DNA of 20,471 nucleotides from Candidatus Omnitrophota bacterium (GTDB taxonomy: Bacteria; Omnitrophota; Gorgyraeia; Velamenicoccales; Velamenicoccaceae). How positions within the stretch are numbered: position 1 is the first letter of the stretch; each line of letters begins with the position of its first letter. A program made the translations under genes and the position numbers. The stretch lies in NCBI GenBank assembly GCA_028717105.1, contig JAQUOM010000019.1:1-20471 (forward strand), in the 5' to 3' direction. The notes beneath the pieces were generated by a model. It saw only the letters and a program-made list of their open reading frames with translations, had not been told where the DNA came from and did not search any database. Shown here one piece after another: positions 6,333 to 13,251 of the stretch.

Positions 6333-7333
6333 AAGCCTGCCCGGATAAAGAGGCGCTGGGGGTTTTGCGCGTCAAGTATCTCGGCCGTAAAGGGCTTCTG
6401 CAGGATTTGATGGGGCGGATCCCGGGCTTGCCGCCGGAAGAACGCCGCGGCTTCGGCGCTCGCGTGAACGAGCTCAAAAAAAGTCTTGAGGCGTTGTTTG
6501 CCGGCAAGGAATCGGCGCTGGACGGGGCAGGGGAGGCTTCGGCGAAAGGGTTTATCGATGTGACCCTTCCCGGCAAGATGCCCCTTTTGGGCCGCCTGCA
6601 TCCTTTGACCCAGGTGGGGAACGAGGTCTGCGGGATCTTTTCGCGCCTGGGTTTTAAGATTTTTCAGGGGCCGGAAGCGGAAACGGAGTTTCATAACTTC
6701 GAAGCCCTTAATATCCCGCTGGACCATCCTTCGCGCGACGCCTTCGATACGTTTTATTTGAGGCCTTTCGATGCGTCCCGGCCGGGCTTCTCCGGCCAGG
6801 AAAAAAAGCTTTTGCGCAGCCACACATCGCCGGCGCAGATCCGCGCGCTCAAAAATTGTCCGCCGCCCATGGCGGTCGTCGTCCCGGGAAGGGTCTATCG
6901 GCCGGACGCCGCAGATGCGTCGCATTCTTTCATGTTCCATCAGGTCGAGGGCATTGCCGTCGACAAAGACATCCGGTTTTCCGACCTCAAAGGCATCCTG
7001 ATCGCTTTTGCCAAAGAGATGTTCGGCCCGGAGACCCGCATGCGCTTTCGCCCGAGCTTTTTTCCTTTTACCGAGCCCTCGGCGGAGGTGGATATTTCCT
7101 GTTTTGCCTGCGCGGGACGCGGGTGCTCCGTCTGTAAAAAGAGCGGATGGCTCGAGATCCTGGGTTGCGGGATGGTCCATCCCCACGTTTTTAAATCTGC
7201 GGGCCTGGATGCAAAGAAGTGGCGCGGGCTTGCTTTCGGGATGGGTGTCGAGCGTGTCGCCATGCTGAAATACGGCATTAACGACATCCGGTTGTTTTTT
7301 GAGAATGACATAAGGTTTTTGGAGCAGTTTTAG
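6284..7333 (+). CDS. pheS: Phenylalanine--tRNA ligase alpha subunit
   Basis: Catalytic subunit of the heterotetrameric class II PheRS that charges tRNA-Phe in the cytoplasm. It is 349 aa, normal length. An N-terminal coiled coil covers about residues 1-85. The core begins at HPLTQVGNEV (106-115) with FQGPEAETEFHNFEALN. LLRSHTSPAQ and MFHQVEG belong to the active site, and FFPFTEPSAEVD precedes a Cys cluster at 273, 276, 281 and 284 that is common in bacterial PheS. The C-terminal motif 3 is LAFGMGVERVAMLKYGINDIR. The start ATG 6284 lies inside the upstream OB-fold gene (49-nt overlap), with GGGGG at 6272-6276. pheS is therefore probably co-transcribed with the trk operon. pheT follows after a 186-nt spacer. 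Confidence 0.98.
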   Translation: MSFDLTHILDEAKAQLEACPDKEALGVLRVKYLGRKGLLQDLMGRIPGLPPEERRGFGARVNELKKSLEALFAGKESALDGAGEASAKGFIDVTLPGKMPLLGRLHPLTQVGNEVCGIFSRLGFKIFQGPEAETEFHNFEALNIPLDHPSRDAFDTFYLRPFDASRPGFSGQEKKLLRSHTSPAQIRALKNCPPPMAVVVPGRVYRPDAADASHSFMFHQVEGIAVDKDIRFSDLKGILIAFAKEMFGPETRMRFRPSFFPFTEPSAEVDISCFACAGRGCSVCKKSGWLEILGCGMVHPHVFKSAGLDAKKWRGLAFGMGVERVAMLKYGINDIRLFFENDIRFLEQF

Positions 7334-7509
7334 TGAAATTCCTAATGTCTAATGACAAAAGGCTAATCAATGTCAAAAGAAATAAAAAGCAAATGTCTAA
7401 GACGAACCAAAGAAAGAAATAAAACAGTGGAAGCCAGGTTGACTTTTCTTGGCTGTTAAAATGAGATATTTATTAGGCATTGATTATCAGGAATTCGACA
7501 TTGGAACAA
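7334..7509 (+). repeat. AT-rich spacer with palindromic words, family A, copy 2
   Basis: The 186-nt pheS-pheT gap is AT-rich and non-coding, unusual for a gene pair that is normally tightly linked. The left end (ATTCCTAATGTCTAATGAC, from 7339) and right end (TTAGGCATTGATTATCAGG, then AATTCGACATTGG, to about 7505) use the same words as the other three family A spacers but are more diverged. In the centre AGCCA (7432-7436) pairs with TGGCT (7450-7454). A TTGACT (7439-7444) lies in that hairpin loop, but I see no good matching -10 element 17 nt downstream. It may separate pheS and pheT expression; that is not shown. Confidence 0.55.
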
Positions 7510-7519
7510 TGGAAAATAT

Positions 7520-9568
7520 ATGAAAGTCACCTACTCCTGGCTTAAAGAATTCGTCGATATTAAAATCCCGCCGGAAAAGCTCGCCGAGCAGCTGAGCATG
7601 GCCGGCTTGACCGTCGCTTCTTTAGAGGAGGCCGGCGGAGATTGGGTCTACGATATCGAAGTGACGTCGAACCGTCCCGACTGGCTCTCTGTCCGCGGGA
7701 TCGCGCGCGAGGTTGCGGCTGTGACGGGCGGAAGGCCGAAACAGGCAGGGCCAACGACCCAGAGAGTCAAAGGGCCGAAGATGCGCCCTGCGCAAGATTT
7801 TTCCCTTCAGATTGAAAACGAAAAAGACTGCCGGTTGTATTACGGCGCCCTCATCCGGCAGGTCAGGGTGGGTCCGTCTCCGGATTGGTTGCGTAAGCGC
7901 CTGGAGGCATTGGGCCTGCGCAGCGTCAACAACGTCGTCGACATTACAAATTATTGCCTCTTAGAATACGGCCAGCCTTTGCATGCTTTCGATTTTGCCA
8001 GGGTCCAGGGGGCCTCTATCGTTGTGCGCCGGGCCAAAGAAAAAGAAGAGCTTTCTCTGATCGACGGCACCACCAAGAAGCTGACCCCGCACGTCCTGGT
8101 GATCGCAGACCGTAACCGCGCTTTGGCTGCGGCGGGGATCATGGGCGGCAAGGAGAGCGAGGTTTCGCCTGTCACCAAAGACGTCCTTTTGGAGAGCGCT
8201 GTTTTTGATCCCGTGCTCGTGCGCCGGGGAGCGCGCGCCCTCGGGGTTGCGACGGACGCCTCGTATCGTTTTGAACGCAGCGTCGATATTCCGACGGCGC
8301 GCCTGGCTTTGGAGAAGGCCGTCCGGATGCTCTGCGAGCTTTGCGCGGGCACGATCGCCGCCGTCGAGCAATCGGGGAATGCTGCCGTCGGGGCCCCGCA
8401 GAAGATATCTTATGACATCGCAGAAGCCAGGGAGGTCTTGAGCCTGGATATCCGGGAAAATGAAGCTGTCCGGATCCTGGATCACCTGGGATTCGGCGTG
8501 AAACGCGCCGGCCGCGACAGGCTTGTCGTCGAGGTTCCCAGTTTCCGCCGGGACGTCAGGGCCAAAGAAGACATTACCGAAGAGCTCGCGCGGATCCACG
8601 GCTATGACAAGATTCCTTTGACATACCCTTCCATCAAGCCTTTTGTCATGGAAAGCCCTGCTGTCCGGAGACTGGAGGCGCTTGTCAAGGAACGCCTGGT
8701 GCGCATGGGCCTCAAGGAAGTGATCACCTACAGCCTGGGCAGCCGGGAAGATTATAAAAAGACGTCTTTGCAGATCGCCGAGGACGCCTTGTGCGTAGAA
8801 AATCCTTTGAGCCAGGATTGTTCGCTGTTGCGTGCGACGCTCATTCCCAGCCTGCTGGCGTGTGCGGCGTTTAACTTAAACCAGGGAAACGGGGATTTTG
8901 AGATCTTTGAATCCTCTAGCGTCTTTGAAGGCGGACGGGAATCCGTCCGCCTGGGCGTCTTGTTGTGCGGCGCTCGGCGGTCGTCCTGGAGCAAGGAGTC
9001 GCAGGAGTACAGTCTCTATGACCTCAAAGGCATCCTGCAGGACGTCTTGCAGTTCTCAGGGGCAGAACAAGCGGTTTTGGAAGACGCTTCGTTTGCCCCT
9101 TTTGAGGCGGGGACCTGCAGTCGTTTTGTCGCCGGAGAAAAAACATTGGTTGTTTTCGGGAAGGTTTCCGGCCCTGTCAGGCGTTCGTGGGGCATCAAGT
9201 CCAGGAAAGACATTTATCTGGCAGAGGTGGATGTGGAAGCGCTGGCGGGCATGGCGCGTTTCAGCAAACGCCTCAATCCCCTGGCGCAGACACCGTCTGT
9301 TTTTCGCGACGTGAGCATCCTTGTCGGTTCCGGCGTCCGCTATGCCCAGATCGAGAATCTGATCCGTCAAAAGACCAAAGGGTATCTGCGTTGCGTCTGC
9401 CTGGCAGACCTTTACCAGGGCAAGGAATTGCCGCAGGGCCGCGCCGCGCTGACAATATCTCTGGAATATGGCTGTGACGATCGGACGCTCACGGATGCCC
9501 AGATCAATCCCGTGCACCAGTCTATCCTTGACGGCCTGACAGGCGAGCTTGGCCTGACCCTGCGGTGA
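7520..9568 (+). CDS. pheT: Phenylalanine--tRNA ligase beta subunit, short form without EMAP-II-like domain
   Basis: Partner of PheS, carrying the editing and tRNA-binding modules. It is 682 aa, against 795 in E. coli. The N-terminal B1 segment (MKVTYSWLKEFVDI, then LAEQLSMAGLTV to residue 32) runs almost directly into YDIEVTSNRPDWLSVRGIAR (44-63). The roughly 110-residue OB-type tRNA-binding domain normally between them is absent. The B3/B4 editing region (for example NNVVDITNYCLLEYGQPLHAFD and ATDASYRFERSVD), the B5 domain (around YDIAEAREVLSLDI) and the synthetase-like core follow. The ferredoxin-fold anticodon-binding domain closes the protein (about 588-682: FRDVSILVGSGVRYAQIENL, then LTISLEYGCDDRTLT). 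Short PheT forms are known in some PVC bacteria. The start ATG 7520 has only a weak GGAAAA upstream. Confidence 0.97.
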   Translation: MKVTYSWLKEFVDIKIPPEKLAEQLSMAGLTVASLEEAGGDWVYDIEVTSNRPDWLSVRGIAREVAAVTGGRPKQAGPTTQRVKGPKMRPAQDFSLQIENEKDCRLYYGALIRQVRVGPSPDWLRKRLEALGLRSVNNVVDITNYCLLEYGQPLHAFDFARVQGASIVVRRAKEKEELSLIDGTTKKLTPHVLVIADRNRALAAAGIMGGKESEVSPVTKDVLLESAVFDPVLVRRGARALGVATDASYRFERSVDIPTARLALEKAVRMLCELCAGTIAAVEQSGNAAVGAPQKISYDIAEAREVLSLDIRENEAVRILDHLGFGVKRAGRDRLVVEVPSFRRDVRAKEDITEELARIHGYDKIPLTYPSIKPFVMESPAVRRLEALVKERLVRMGLKEVITYSLGSREDYKKTSLQIAEDALCVENPLSQDCSLLRATLIPSLLACAAFNLNQGNGDFEIFESSSVFEGGRESVRLGVLLCGARRSSWSKESQEYSLYDLKGILQDVLQFSGAEQAVLEDASFAPFEAGTCSRFVAGEKTLVVFGKVSGPVRRSWGIKSRKDIYLAEVDVEALAGMARFSKRLNPLAQTPSVFRDVSILVGSGVRYAQIENLIRQKTKGYLRCVCLADLYQGKELPQGRAALTISLEYGCDDRTLTDAQINPVHQSILDGLTGELGLTLR

Positions 9569-9644
9569 GATTAAGAAAAGTTTTTAATCGAGACGCGAGA
9601 ATCGTTGAGGCGTAAGAGGCAGGCAACCTTAGGCGGGGCGGGGG
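9569..9644 (+). other. pheT 3' spacer, weak AT hairpin only
   Basis: This is the first part of the 409-nt pheT-rarA gap. GATTAA (9569-9574) and TTAATC (9584-9589) could form a weak A/T hairpin right after the pheT stop codon. The rest, including the GC-rich stretch at about 9631-9644, shows nothing I can assign. The remainder of the gap holds the 6S RNA gene and the rarA leader, listed separately. Confidence 0.3.
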
Positions 9645-9673
9645 TTGATGGACGCGCCGGCGTATGTTATAAT
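9645..9673 (+). promoter_or_regulatory. Sigma70-type promoter of the 6S RNA gene
   Basis: The -35 element TTGATG (9645-9650; four of six consensus bases, TTGA) is followed by exactly 17 nt and a perfect -10 TATAAT (9668-9673). Transcription should begin about 7 nt downstream, near 9680. This is the clearest promoter in the window. It fits an abundant non-coding RNA made by the housekeeping RNA polymerase. Confidence 0.88.
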
Positions 9674-9679
9674 AGATAT

Positions 9680-9856
9680 GCCCGAAAAATAAAGACACCA
9701 TTTCCCTGCGGTGCTCGTCGGCGATTGATGATTGTTGAACCAACACCAATCACAAGGGAGTCCAAATTCAAGCGCGCCTGCGGGCCGCTTCTGAGGACAC
9801 CCACCTGAACGTTGGGTTCAGACCACCTAGCTGACGGCAAATGCGGGGATTTTTTT
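9680..9856 (+). ncRNA. ssrS: 6S RNA
   Basis: 6S RNA mimics an open promoter and sequesters the housekeeping sigma70-type RNA polymerase holoenzyme when growth slows. I recognise it by layout and 3' conserved sequence. A closing stem is formed by TCCCTGCGG (9703-9711) with ATGCGGGGA (9841-9849), continuing as TGC-U bulge-CGTC (9712-9719) with GACGGCA (9833-9839). An internal stem GGGAGTCC / GGACACCC is capped by an apical hairpin around GCGCGCCTGCGGGC. The GGACACCCACCTGAAC signature is present, and a hairpin on the 3' side of the central bubble pairs CTGAAC (9805-9810) with GTTCAG (9816-9821). Length is about 175 nt, typical of the family. The closing stem is directly followed by seven Ts (9850-9856), which can serve as its terminator. 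Both ends are estimates. Confidence 0.9.
9850..9856 (+). terminator. 6S RNA 3' terminator (closing stem plus T-run)
   Basis: Seven consecutive Ts immediately follow the GC-rich 3' arm (ATGCGGGGA, 9841-9849) of the 6S closing stem. Stem and T-run together make an intrinsic terminator, so the RNA needs little or no 3' trimming. The exact end is estimated. Confidence 0.6.
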
Positions 9857-9860
9857 ACCC

Positions 9861-9963
9861 AGCCCTTTGCTGATTTTAACCAAAGGGCTGCCCGAAGGGC
9901 CGACCGCTGAAATCTGCAAGATTTGAGCGCGCTTGTCGGGGTACCCGCCGTGTTTTGGCGGGT
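9861..9963 (+). promoter_or_regulatory. Hairpin-rich leader between 6S RNA and rarA
   Basis: Four consecutive short hairpins fill the gap before rarA. AGCCCTTTG (9861-9869) pairs perfectly with CAAAGGGCT (9881-9889). GCCC-GAA-GGGC spans 9890-9900. AAATCT-GCA-AGATTT spans 9910-9924. ACCCGCC (9943-9949) pairs with GGCGGGT (9957-9963). None is followed by a T-run, so these are not classical terminators. The last stem ends one nt before the GAGG (9964-9967) likely used as the rarA ribosome binding site. They could form a 5' leader of rarA or a back-up end of 6S transcription. I recognise no riboswitch class. Confidence 0.5.
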
Positions 9964-9977
9964 GAGGAAATATAGAT

Positions 9978-11336
9978 ATGCCCAAGAGACATAAGAACCT
10001 CAGCGAATCCTCCGATCTCTTCTTCAAAGAAAGCTCGAAAATTCAAAAGAACGAACCTTTGCCCCACGAGCCTCTGCCCAGCCGCATGCGGCCCGCAAGC
10101 CTTGAAGAATTTGTCGGCCAGGAGCACATCCTCGGCCCCGCTTCTCTTTTGAAGAAAGCCATCGAAGCCGACAGTCTTTCTTCCGTGATTTTTTTCGGGC
10201 CGCCGGGCACGGGAAAGACAACGCTGGCCCGGTGCATCGCCCAGGTCACGCACGCTCATTTCGAACAGCTCAATGCCGTCGCTTCCAATGTCGAGGAATT
10301 GCGGCGCGCGATCAAGCAGGCCAAACTGCGGCGCCAGGCCAGCGGCAGGAAGACGATCCTTTTTGTCGACGAGATCCACCGTTTTAGCAAGTCCCAGCAG
10401 GATGTCCTTATGCCGGATATCGAGGACGGCAGCGTGACTCTGATCGGCGCGACGGTGCAAAATCCGTTCTTCGCCCTCACGATGCCCCTGGTTTCGCGTT
10501 CCCTGATTTTTGAATTCAAATCCCTGACGAAAGACGATCTTTTAAAGATCCTGGACCGCGCGCTGCAGGACCCCAAACGGGGCCTGGGGCTTTTCCGCGT
10601 CAAGGCCGAGGCAAAGGCGCTGGAGTTCCTGGCGGACTCATCCGCAGGCGACGCGCGCCGGGCGCTCAACGCTTTGGAGATCGGCATCAAAGGCAAACGC
10701 CATACAGGCCCTAAGGCCATGACGTTCACGCTCAAAGATGCCGAAGAGTCCGTCCAGAAGAAGGCGATTCTCTACGACAAAAGCGAGGACGAACACTACG
10801 ACACCATATCCGCGTTTATTAAATCGATGCGCGGCTCCGATCCCGATGCGGCGCTTTACTGGCTGGCGAAGATGATCTACGGCGGAGAAGACCCGCGGTT
10901 CATCGCCCGCCGGATCTGTATCTGCGCAGCCGAGGATGTGGGCAATGCCGATCCCCAGGCGCTTGTTCTGGCCGAGGCGGCGTTCGCCGTCTCCGAATTT
11001 ATCGGCATGCCGGAAGCAAGGATCCCTCTGGCGCAGGCCGCCGTGTATGTGGCGTGCGCGCCAAAGTCCAATGCCGCCTATCTGGGTATTGAAAAGGCCC
11101 TCAAGGAGGTTTCTTTGAGGCCGATGCAGCCTGTGCCCGCACATCTGCGCGATGCGAATTACTCCGGCGCCCAAAAGCTTGCGCGCGGACAGGATTATAA
11201 ATACCCGCACGACTATCCGAAGCATTACGTCAAACAGGACTACATGGCGACCAAGGTCAGGTTTTATGAACCGCAGGATTTGGGATATGAGAAGAAGATT
11301 AAAGAGCGGCTGCAGGAGCTGCGGGGAGAAAAATAG
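9978..11336 (+). CDS. rarA: Replication-associated recombination protein A (RarA/MgsA), AAA+ ATPase
   Basis: Clamp-loader-like AAA+ ATPase of the RarA/MgsA/WRNIP1 family, which acts at stalled replication forks. It is 452 aa, normal to slightly long because of about 30 extra N-terminal residues rich in Lys, Ser and Glu. Walker A is GPPGTGKT (74-81) and Walker B is ILFVDEIHRF (127-136). Sensor 1 is GATVQNP (157-163), where GATTENP is usual. The sensor 2 region includes SSAGDARRALNALE. The C-terminal tetramerisation domain has DPRFIARRICICAAEDVGNADPQ and ends with YMATKVRFYEPQDLGYE. Start ATG 9978 has GAGG 10 nt upstream. A 6S RNA gene just upstream of rarA recalls an association I remember from Firmicutes, not checked here. 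Confidence 0.96.
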   Translation: MPKRHKNLSESSDLFFKESSKIQKNEPLPHEPLPSRMRPASLEEFVGQEHILGPASLLKKAIEADSLSSVIFFGPPGTGKTTLARCIAQVTHAHFEQLNAVASNVEELRRAIKQAKLRRQASGRKTILFVDEIHRFSKSQQDVLMPDIEDGSVTLIGATVQNPFFALTMPLVSRSLIFEFKSLTKDDLLKILDRALQDPKRGLGLFRVKAEAKALEFLADSSAGDARRALNALEIGIKGKRHTGPKAMTFTLKDAEESVQKKAILYDKSEDEHYDTISAFIKSMRGSDPDAALYWLAKMIYGGEDPRFIARRICICAAEDVGNADPQALVLAEAAFAVSEFIGMPEARIPLAQAAVYVACAPKSNAAYLGIEKALKEVSLRPMQPVPAHLRDANYSGAQKLARGQDYKYPHDYPKHYVKQDYMATKVRFYEPQDLGYEKKIKERLQELRGEK

Positions 11337-11470
11337 CCACTCAATGCCTCATTTCAAAATCCTAATGACGAATCAAACCCCAATGCCTTAATGACAAAAT
11401 TTAAAATTCTTTTGACATTAATTCATTCGGAATTAATGAGGTATTCGTCATTAGGAATTCGGCATTTTAG
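11337..11470 (+). repeat. AT-rich imperfect palindrome, family A, copy 3
   Basis: The rarA-metV spacer holds the clearest member of the family. TCCTAATGACGAAT (11360-11373) is the perfect 14-base reverse complement of ATTCGTCATTAGGA (11443-11456). Outer arms AATGCC (11343-11348) and GGCATT (11461-11466) also pair. The interior is AT-rich and includes TTGACA (11412-11417), for which I see no convincing -10. The distal end runs into the AGGAA (11469-11473) that serves as ribosome binding site for the next gene, so the element reaches right up to the start region. Confidence 0.75.
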
Positions 11471-11479
11471 GAATCAGAT

Positions 11480-12139
11480 ATGATCATCACAAAGCAAAAA
11501 ACCCCCGACGAGATTTTGGATCTTCTGACCGGAAAGAGCCATATTTTTATCGTCGGGTGCGGCGATTGCGCCGCCGCCTGCAAGACCGGCGGAGAGCCTG
11601 AGGTGAAGGCCATGGCGGATTTTTTGAAAAGCCGCGGCAGGGACGTAACAGGATGGGTGGTTCCTGAGACGGCGTGCGTCAGCGCCCAGGTCAAGACCGC
11701 TTTTGCCAAAAACAGGGATGCCCTGAAGCACAGCGATGCCATCCTTGTCCTGGCATGCGGTTCCGGCGTCCAGTGCATGAGGCAGAACGATCGTTTGTCC
11801 CTGGATGTTTTTCCGGGTTGCGAGAGCCTTTTTGCGGCCCTGGTAGGCGCCGACGGATCATTTCAGGAGGTCTGCAGTGCCTGCGGAGAGTGCGTTCTGG
11901 ATTTGACCGCAGGGATCTGTCCGGTGACGCGCTGCAGCAAATCCTTGAAAAACGGCCCTTGCGGAGGCTCGACAAAGGGCAAGTGCGAGGTGGACAGGGA
12001 ACGCGATTGTGCCTGGGTCCTTATTTATAGAGAGCTAGAACGTAAAGGCCGGCTGGATGTTATGAAAAAACGCTCGGCGCCCCGGGATTACCGCAAATCC
12101 ATGAAGCCGGCCCCGGATCTGCGCGTTGCAAAGCCCTGA
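11480..12139 (+). CDS. metV: MetV-like methylenetetrahydrofolate reductase C-terminal-domain protein
   Basis: 219 aa, with 15 cysteines. The N-terminal half has a GCGDCAAACKTGGEPEV motif (Cys27, 30 and 34) and LACGSGVQ (Cys93). The C-terminal half has VCSACGECVLDLTAGICPVT, then RCSKSLKNGPCGG and KCEVD (Cys132, 135, 138, 147, 152, 161 and 169), the signature of the MetV/MTHFR C-terminal family. In acetogens MetV partners the flavoprotein MetF in the methyl branch of the Wood-Ljungdahl pathway and binds Fe-S clusters. No metF lies in the window, so the partner must be elsewhere or absent. A NifU-type scaffold and 5-formyl-THF cyclo-ligase follow, which fits a folate and Fe-S context. Start ATG 11480 has AGGAA 6 nt upstream. 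The family is confident; the pathway role is inferred. Confidence 0.88.
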   Translation: MIITKQKTPDEILDLLTGKSHIFIVGCGDCAAACKTGGEPEVKAMADFLKSRGRDVTGWVVPETACVSAQVKTAFAKNRDALKHSDAILVLACGSGVQCMRQNDRLSLDVFPGCESLFAALVGADGSFQEVCSACGECVLDLTAGICPVTRCSKSLKNGPCGGSTKGKCEVDRERDCAWVLIYRELERKGRLDVMKKRSAPRDYRKSMKPAPDLRVAKP

Positions 12140-12141
12140 CA

Positions 12142-12170
12142 TTGACAGCCGCACGAGTCTATGTTAACGT
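12142..12170 (+). promoter_or_regulatory. Probable promoter upstream of nifU
   Basis: A perfect -35 TTGACA (12142-12147) begins 3 nt after the metV stop. It is followed by a 17-nt spacer and TAACGT (12165-12170), which keeps the three most conserved -10 positions (T1, A2, T6). Transcription would start near 12177, about 17 nt before the nifU ATG. This suggests nifU and fthC can be expressed separately from metV. It is not experimentally supported. Confidence 0.5.
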
Positions 12171-12193
12171 AGAAAGATACGCATCAGGCTGAC

Positions 12194-12586
12194 ATGGATA
12201 ACGCACAATACAGCGAAAAAGTCATGGAGCATTTCCTGAACCCGCATAATGTCGGCGAGCTTCAGGACGCCAACGGAATCGGCAATGTCGGCAACCCGGT
12301 ATGCGGGGATATCCTCAGGCTTTATATCAAAGTCGTAGATAATCGTATCGTTGATGTGCGGTTCAAGACATTTGGTTGCGGCGCTGCGATCGCGACCAGT
12401 TCCATGGTTACGGATTTGGTCAAGGGCAAGACGCTTGATGAGGCCCTGCAGATTTCCAACAAGGCCGTAGCGGAAGCCCTCGGCGGCCTGCCGAAGGTCA
12501 AGATGCACTGTTCGGTCCTGGCGGAAGAAGCCTTGCACGCCGCCATCGAAGACTATCGCAAGAAGCAGGGGGAAAAGAAAGAGTAA
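12194..12586 (+). CDS. nifU: NifU/IscU-type iron-sulfur cluster scaffold protein
   Basis: Cytoplasmic scaffold on which Fe-S clusters are built before transfer to apoproteins. It is 130 aa, a stand-alone N-terminal NifU (IscU-like) domain. The three cluster cysteines are Cys37 in GNPVCGDI, Cys62 in FGCGAAIATSS and Cys106 in MHCSVLAEEA, with the conserved Asp39 two residues after Cys37. The ending EDYRKKQGEKKE is charged and probably disordered. No cysteine desulfurase (nifS/iscS) gene lies within the window, although these are usually neighbours. Clients could include the Cys-rich MetV upstream or the ferredoxin at 19171; that is inference. It has its own likely promoter at 12142-12170. fthC follows after 22 nt. 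Confidence 0.94.
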   Translation: MDNAQYSEKVMEHFLNPHNVGELQDANGIGNVGNPVCGDILRLYIKVVDNRIVDVRFKTFGCGAAIATSSMVTDLVKGKTLDEALQISNKAVAEALGGLPKVKMHCSVLAEEALHAAIEDYRKKQGEKKE

Positions 12587-12608
12587 AATTCATTAAAAGG
12601 CAAAGTTA

Positions 12609-13172
12609 ATGATTCAGGAAAAGAAGAAAAAAATCAGGCATGAGCTTTTAAAAAAGCTCAAAGATCATAAGGAGGAGGACAGGTTTCGGAAAAGCAGGGA
12701 TATCGCGAAGAAGCTTTTTTCGCTCGGGAGTTTTTTAAAAGCAAAGACGGTCCTGTTTTACCTTTCTCTTGATGGAGAAGTAGAAACTGTGAGGATGATC
12801 AAAGAGTGCATGAAGCAAGGCAAAAGGGTGGCGGTGCCCGTGATCCGCAGGGAGACGCGCGAGATCGTGCCCTCTCTATTAAAGGATTATGACGCTGAAT
12901 TGGCCTGCGGGCCGTTCGGTATCTGTCACCCTAAAGACGAATATATCCGACCCGTTGCGTTAAACGATATCGATCTGGTCGTCGTACCGGGCCTGGCTTT
13001 TGACCGGGCCGGCAACCGGCTGGGCCGGGGCCACGGATATTACGATAGGTTCTTGAGCCGCCTCCCCAAAGACGTGCCGACTGTCGGTCTTGCCTTTGCC
13101 TTTCAGATCATCGAAGATTTCCCGCCGCTGGAACCTCACGACTTTTCCGTCACGACCGTCCTTTTTGCTTAA
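12609..13172 (+). CDS. fthC: 5-formyltetrahydrofolate cyclo-ligase
   Basis: ATP-dependent enzyme that turns 5-formyl-THF into 5,10-methenyl-THF, returning folate to the one-carbon pool (also called YgfA or MTHFS). It is 187 aa, normal length. The basic N terminus (KKKKIRHELLKKL) holds the family's early ATP-contacting Lys/Arg region. YLSLDGEVET (51-60) is the substrate-side loop. The hallmark is DLVVVPGLAFDRAGNRLGRG at 122-141, leading into HGYYDRFL (142-149). In gammaproteobacteria this gene directly follows the 6S RNA gene. Here both occur in one window but are separated by rarA, metV and nifU. It likely forms an operon with nifU (22-nt gap). Confidence 0.96.
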   Translation: MIQEKKKKIRHELLKKLKDHKEEDRFRKSRDIAKKLFSLGSFLKAKTVLFYLSLDGEVETVRMIKECMKQGKRVAVPVIRRETREIVPSLLKDYDAELACGPFGICHPKDEYIRPVALNDIDLVVVPGLAFDRAGNRLGRGHGYYDRFLSRLPKDVPTVGLAFAFQIIEDFPPLEPHDFSVTTVLFA

Positions 13173-13179
13173 CACAAGA

Positions 13180-13231
13180 GCCGGCAATCTGTAAGGCCGG
13201 CGTAATCCCGCAAGCTTCATTCACAAGCGGG
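13180..13231 (+). promoter_or_regulatory. Two tandem GC hairpins before rny
   Basis: GCCGGC (13180-13185) pairs with GCCGGC (13196-13201) across a 10-nt loop. CCCGC (13207-13211) then pairs with GCGGG (13227-13231). They fill the 79-nt fthC-rny gap, ending 8 nt before the rny ribosome binding site (GGAGG at about 13240-13244). No T-run follows. They may end the previous message by a factor-dependent route or form a leader for rny, whose mRNA could be self-regulated. I cannot decide between these from sequence. Confidence 0.45.
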
Positions 13232-13251
13232 TTCCTATAGGAGGGGGTCGT

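Noticed and set aside
6329..7186. Long minus-strand ORF (285 codons) opposite pheS
   Set aside because: It is antisense to a fully conserved pheS and shows no recognisable family. Open antisense frames are expected in GC-rich genes with biased codons.
11412..11439. TTGACA in the rarA-metV palindrome as a promoter
   Set aside because: No acceptable -10 element lies 16-18 nt downstream, and TTGACAT-like words belong to the repeated spacer sequence.
12642..12659. Near-perfect palindrome GAGCTTTTAAAAAAGCTC inside the start of fthC
   Set aside because: It lies in a Lys/Leu-rich coding stretch and is explained by the codons. No regulatory context supports it.
13180..13231. Tandem hairpins before rny as a rho-independent terminator
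   Set aside because: Neither stem is followed by a T-run, so intrinsic termination is not supported.
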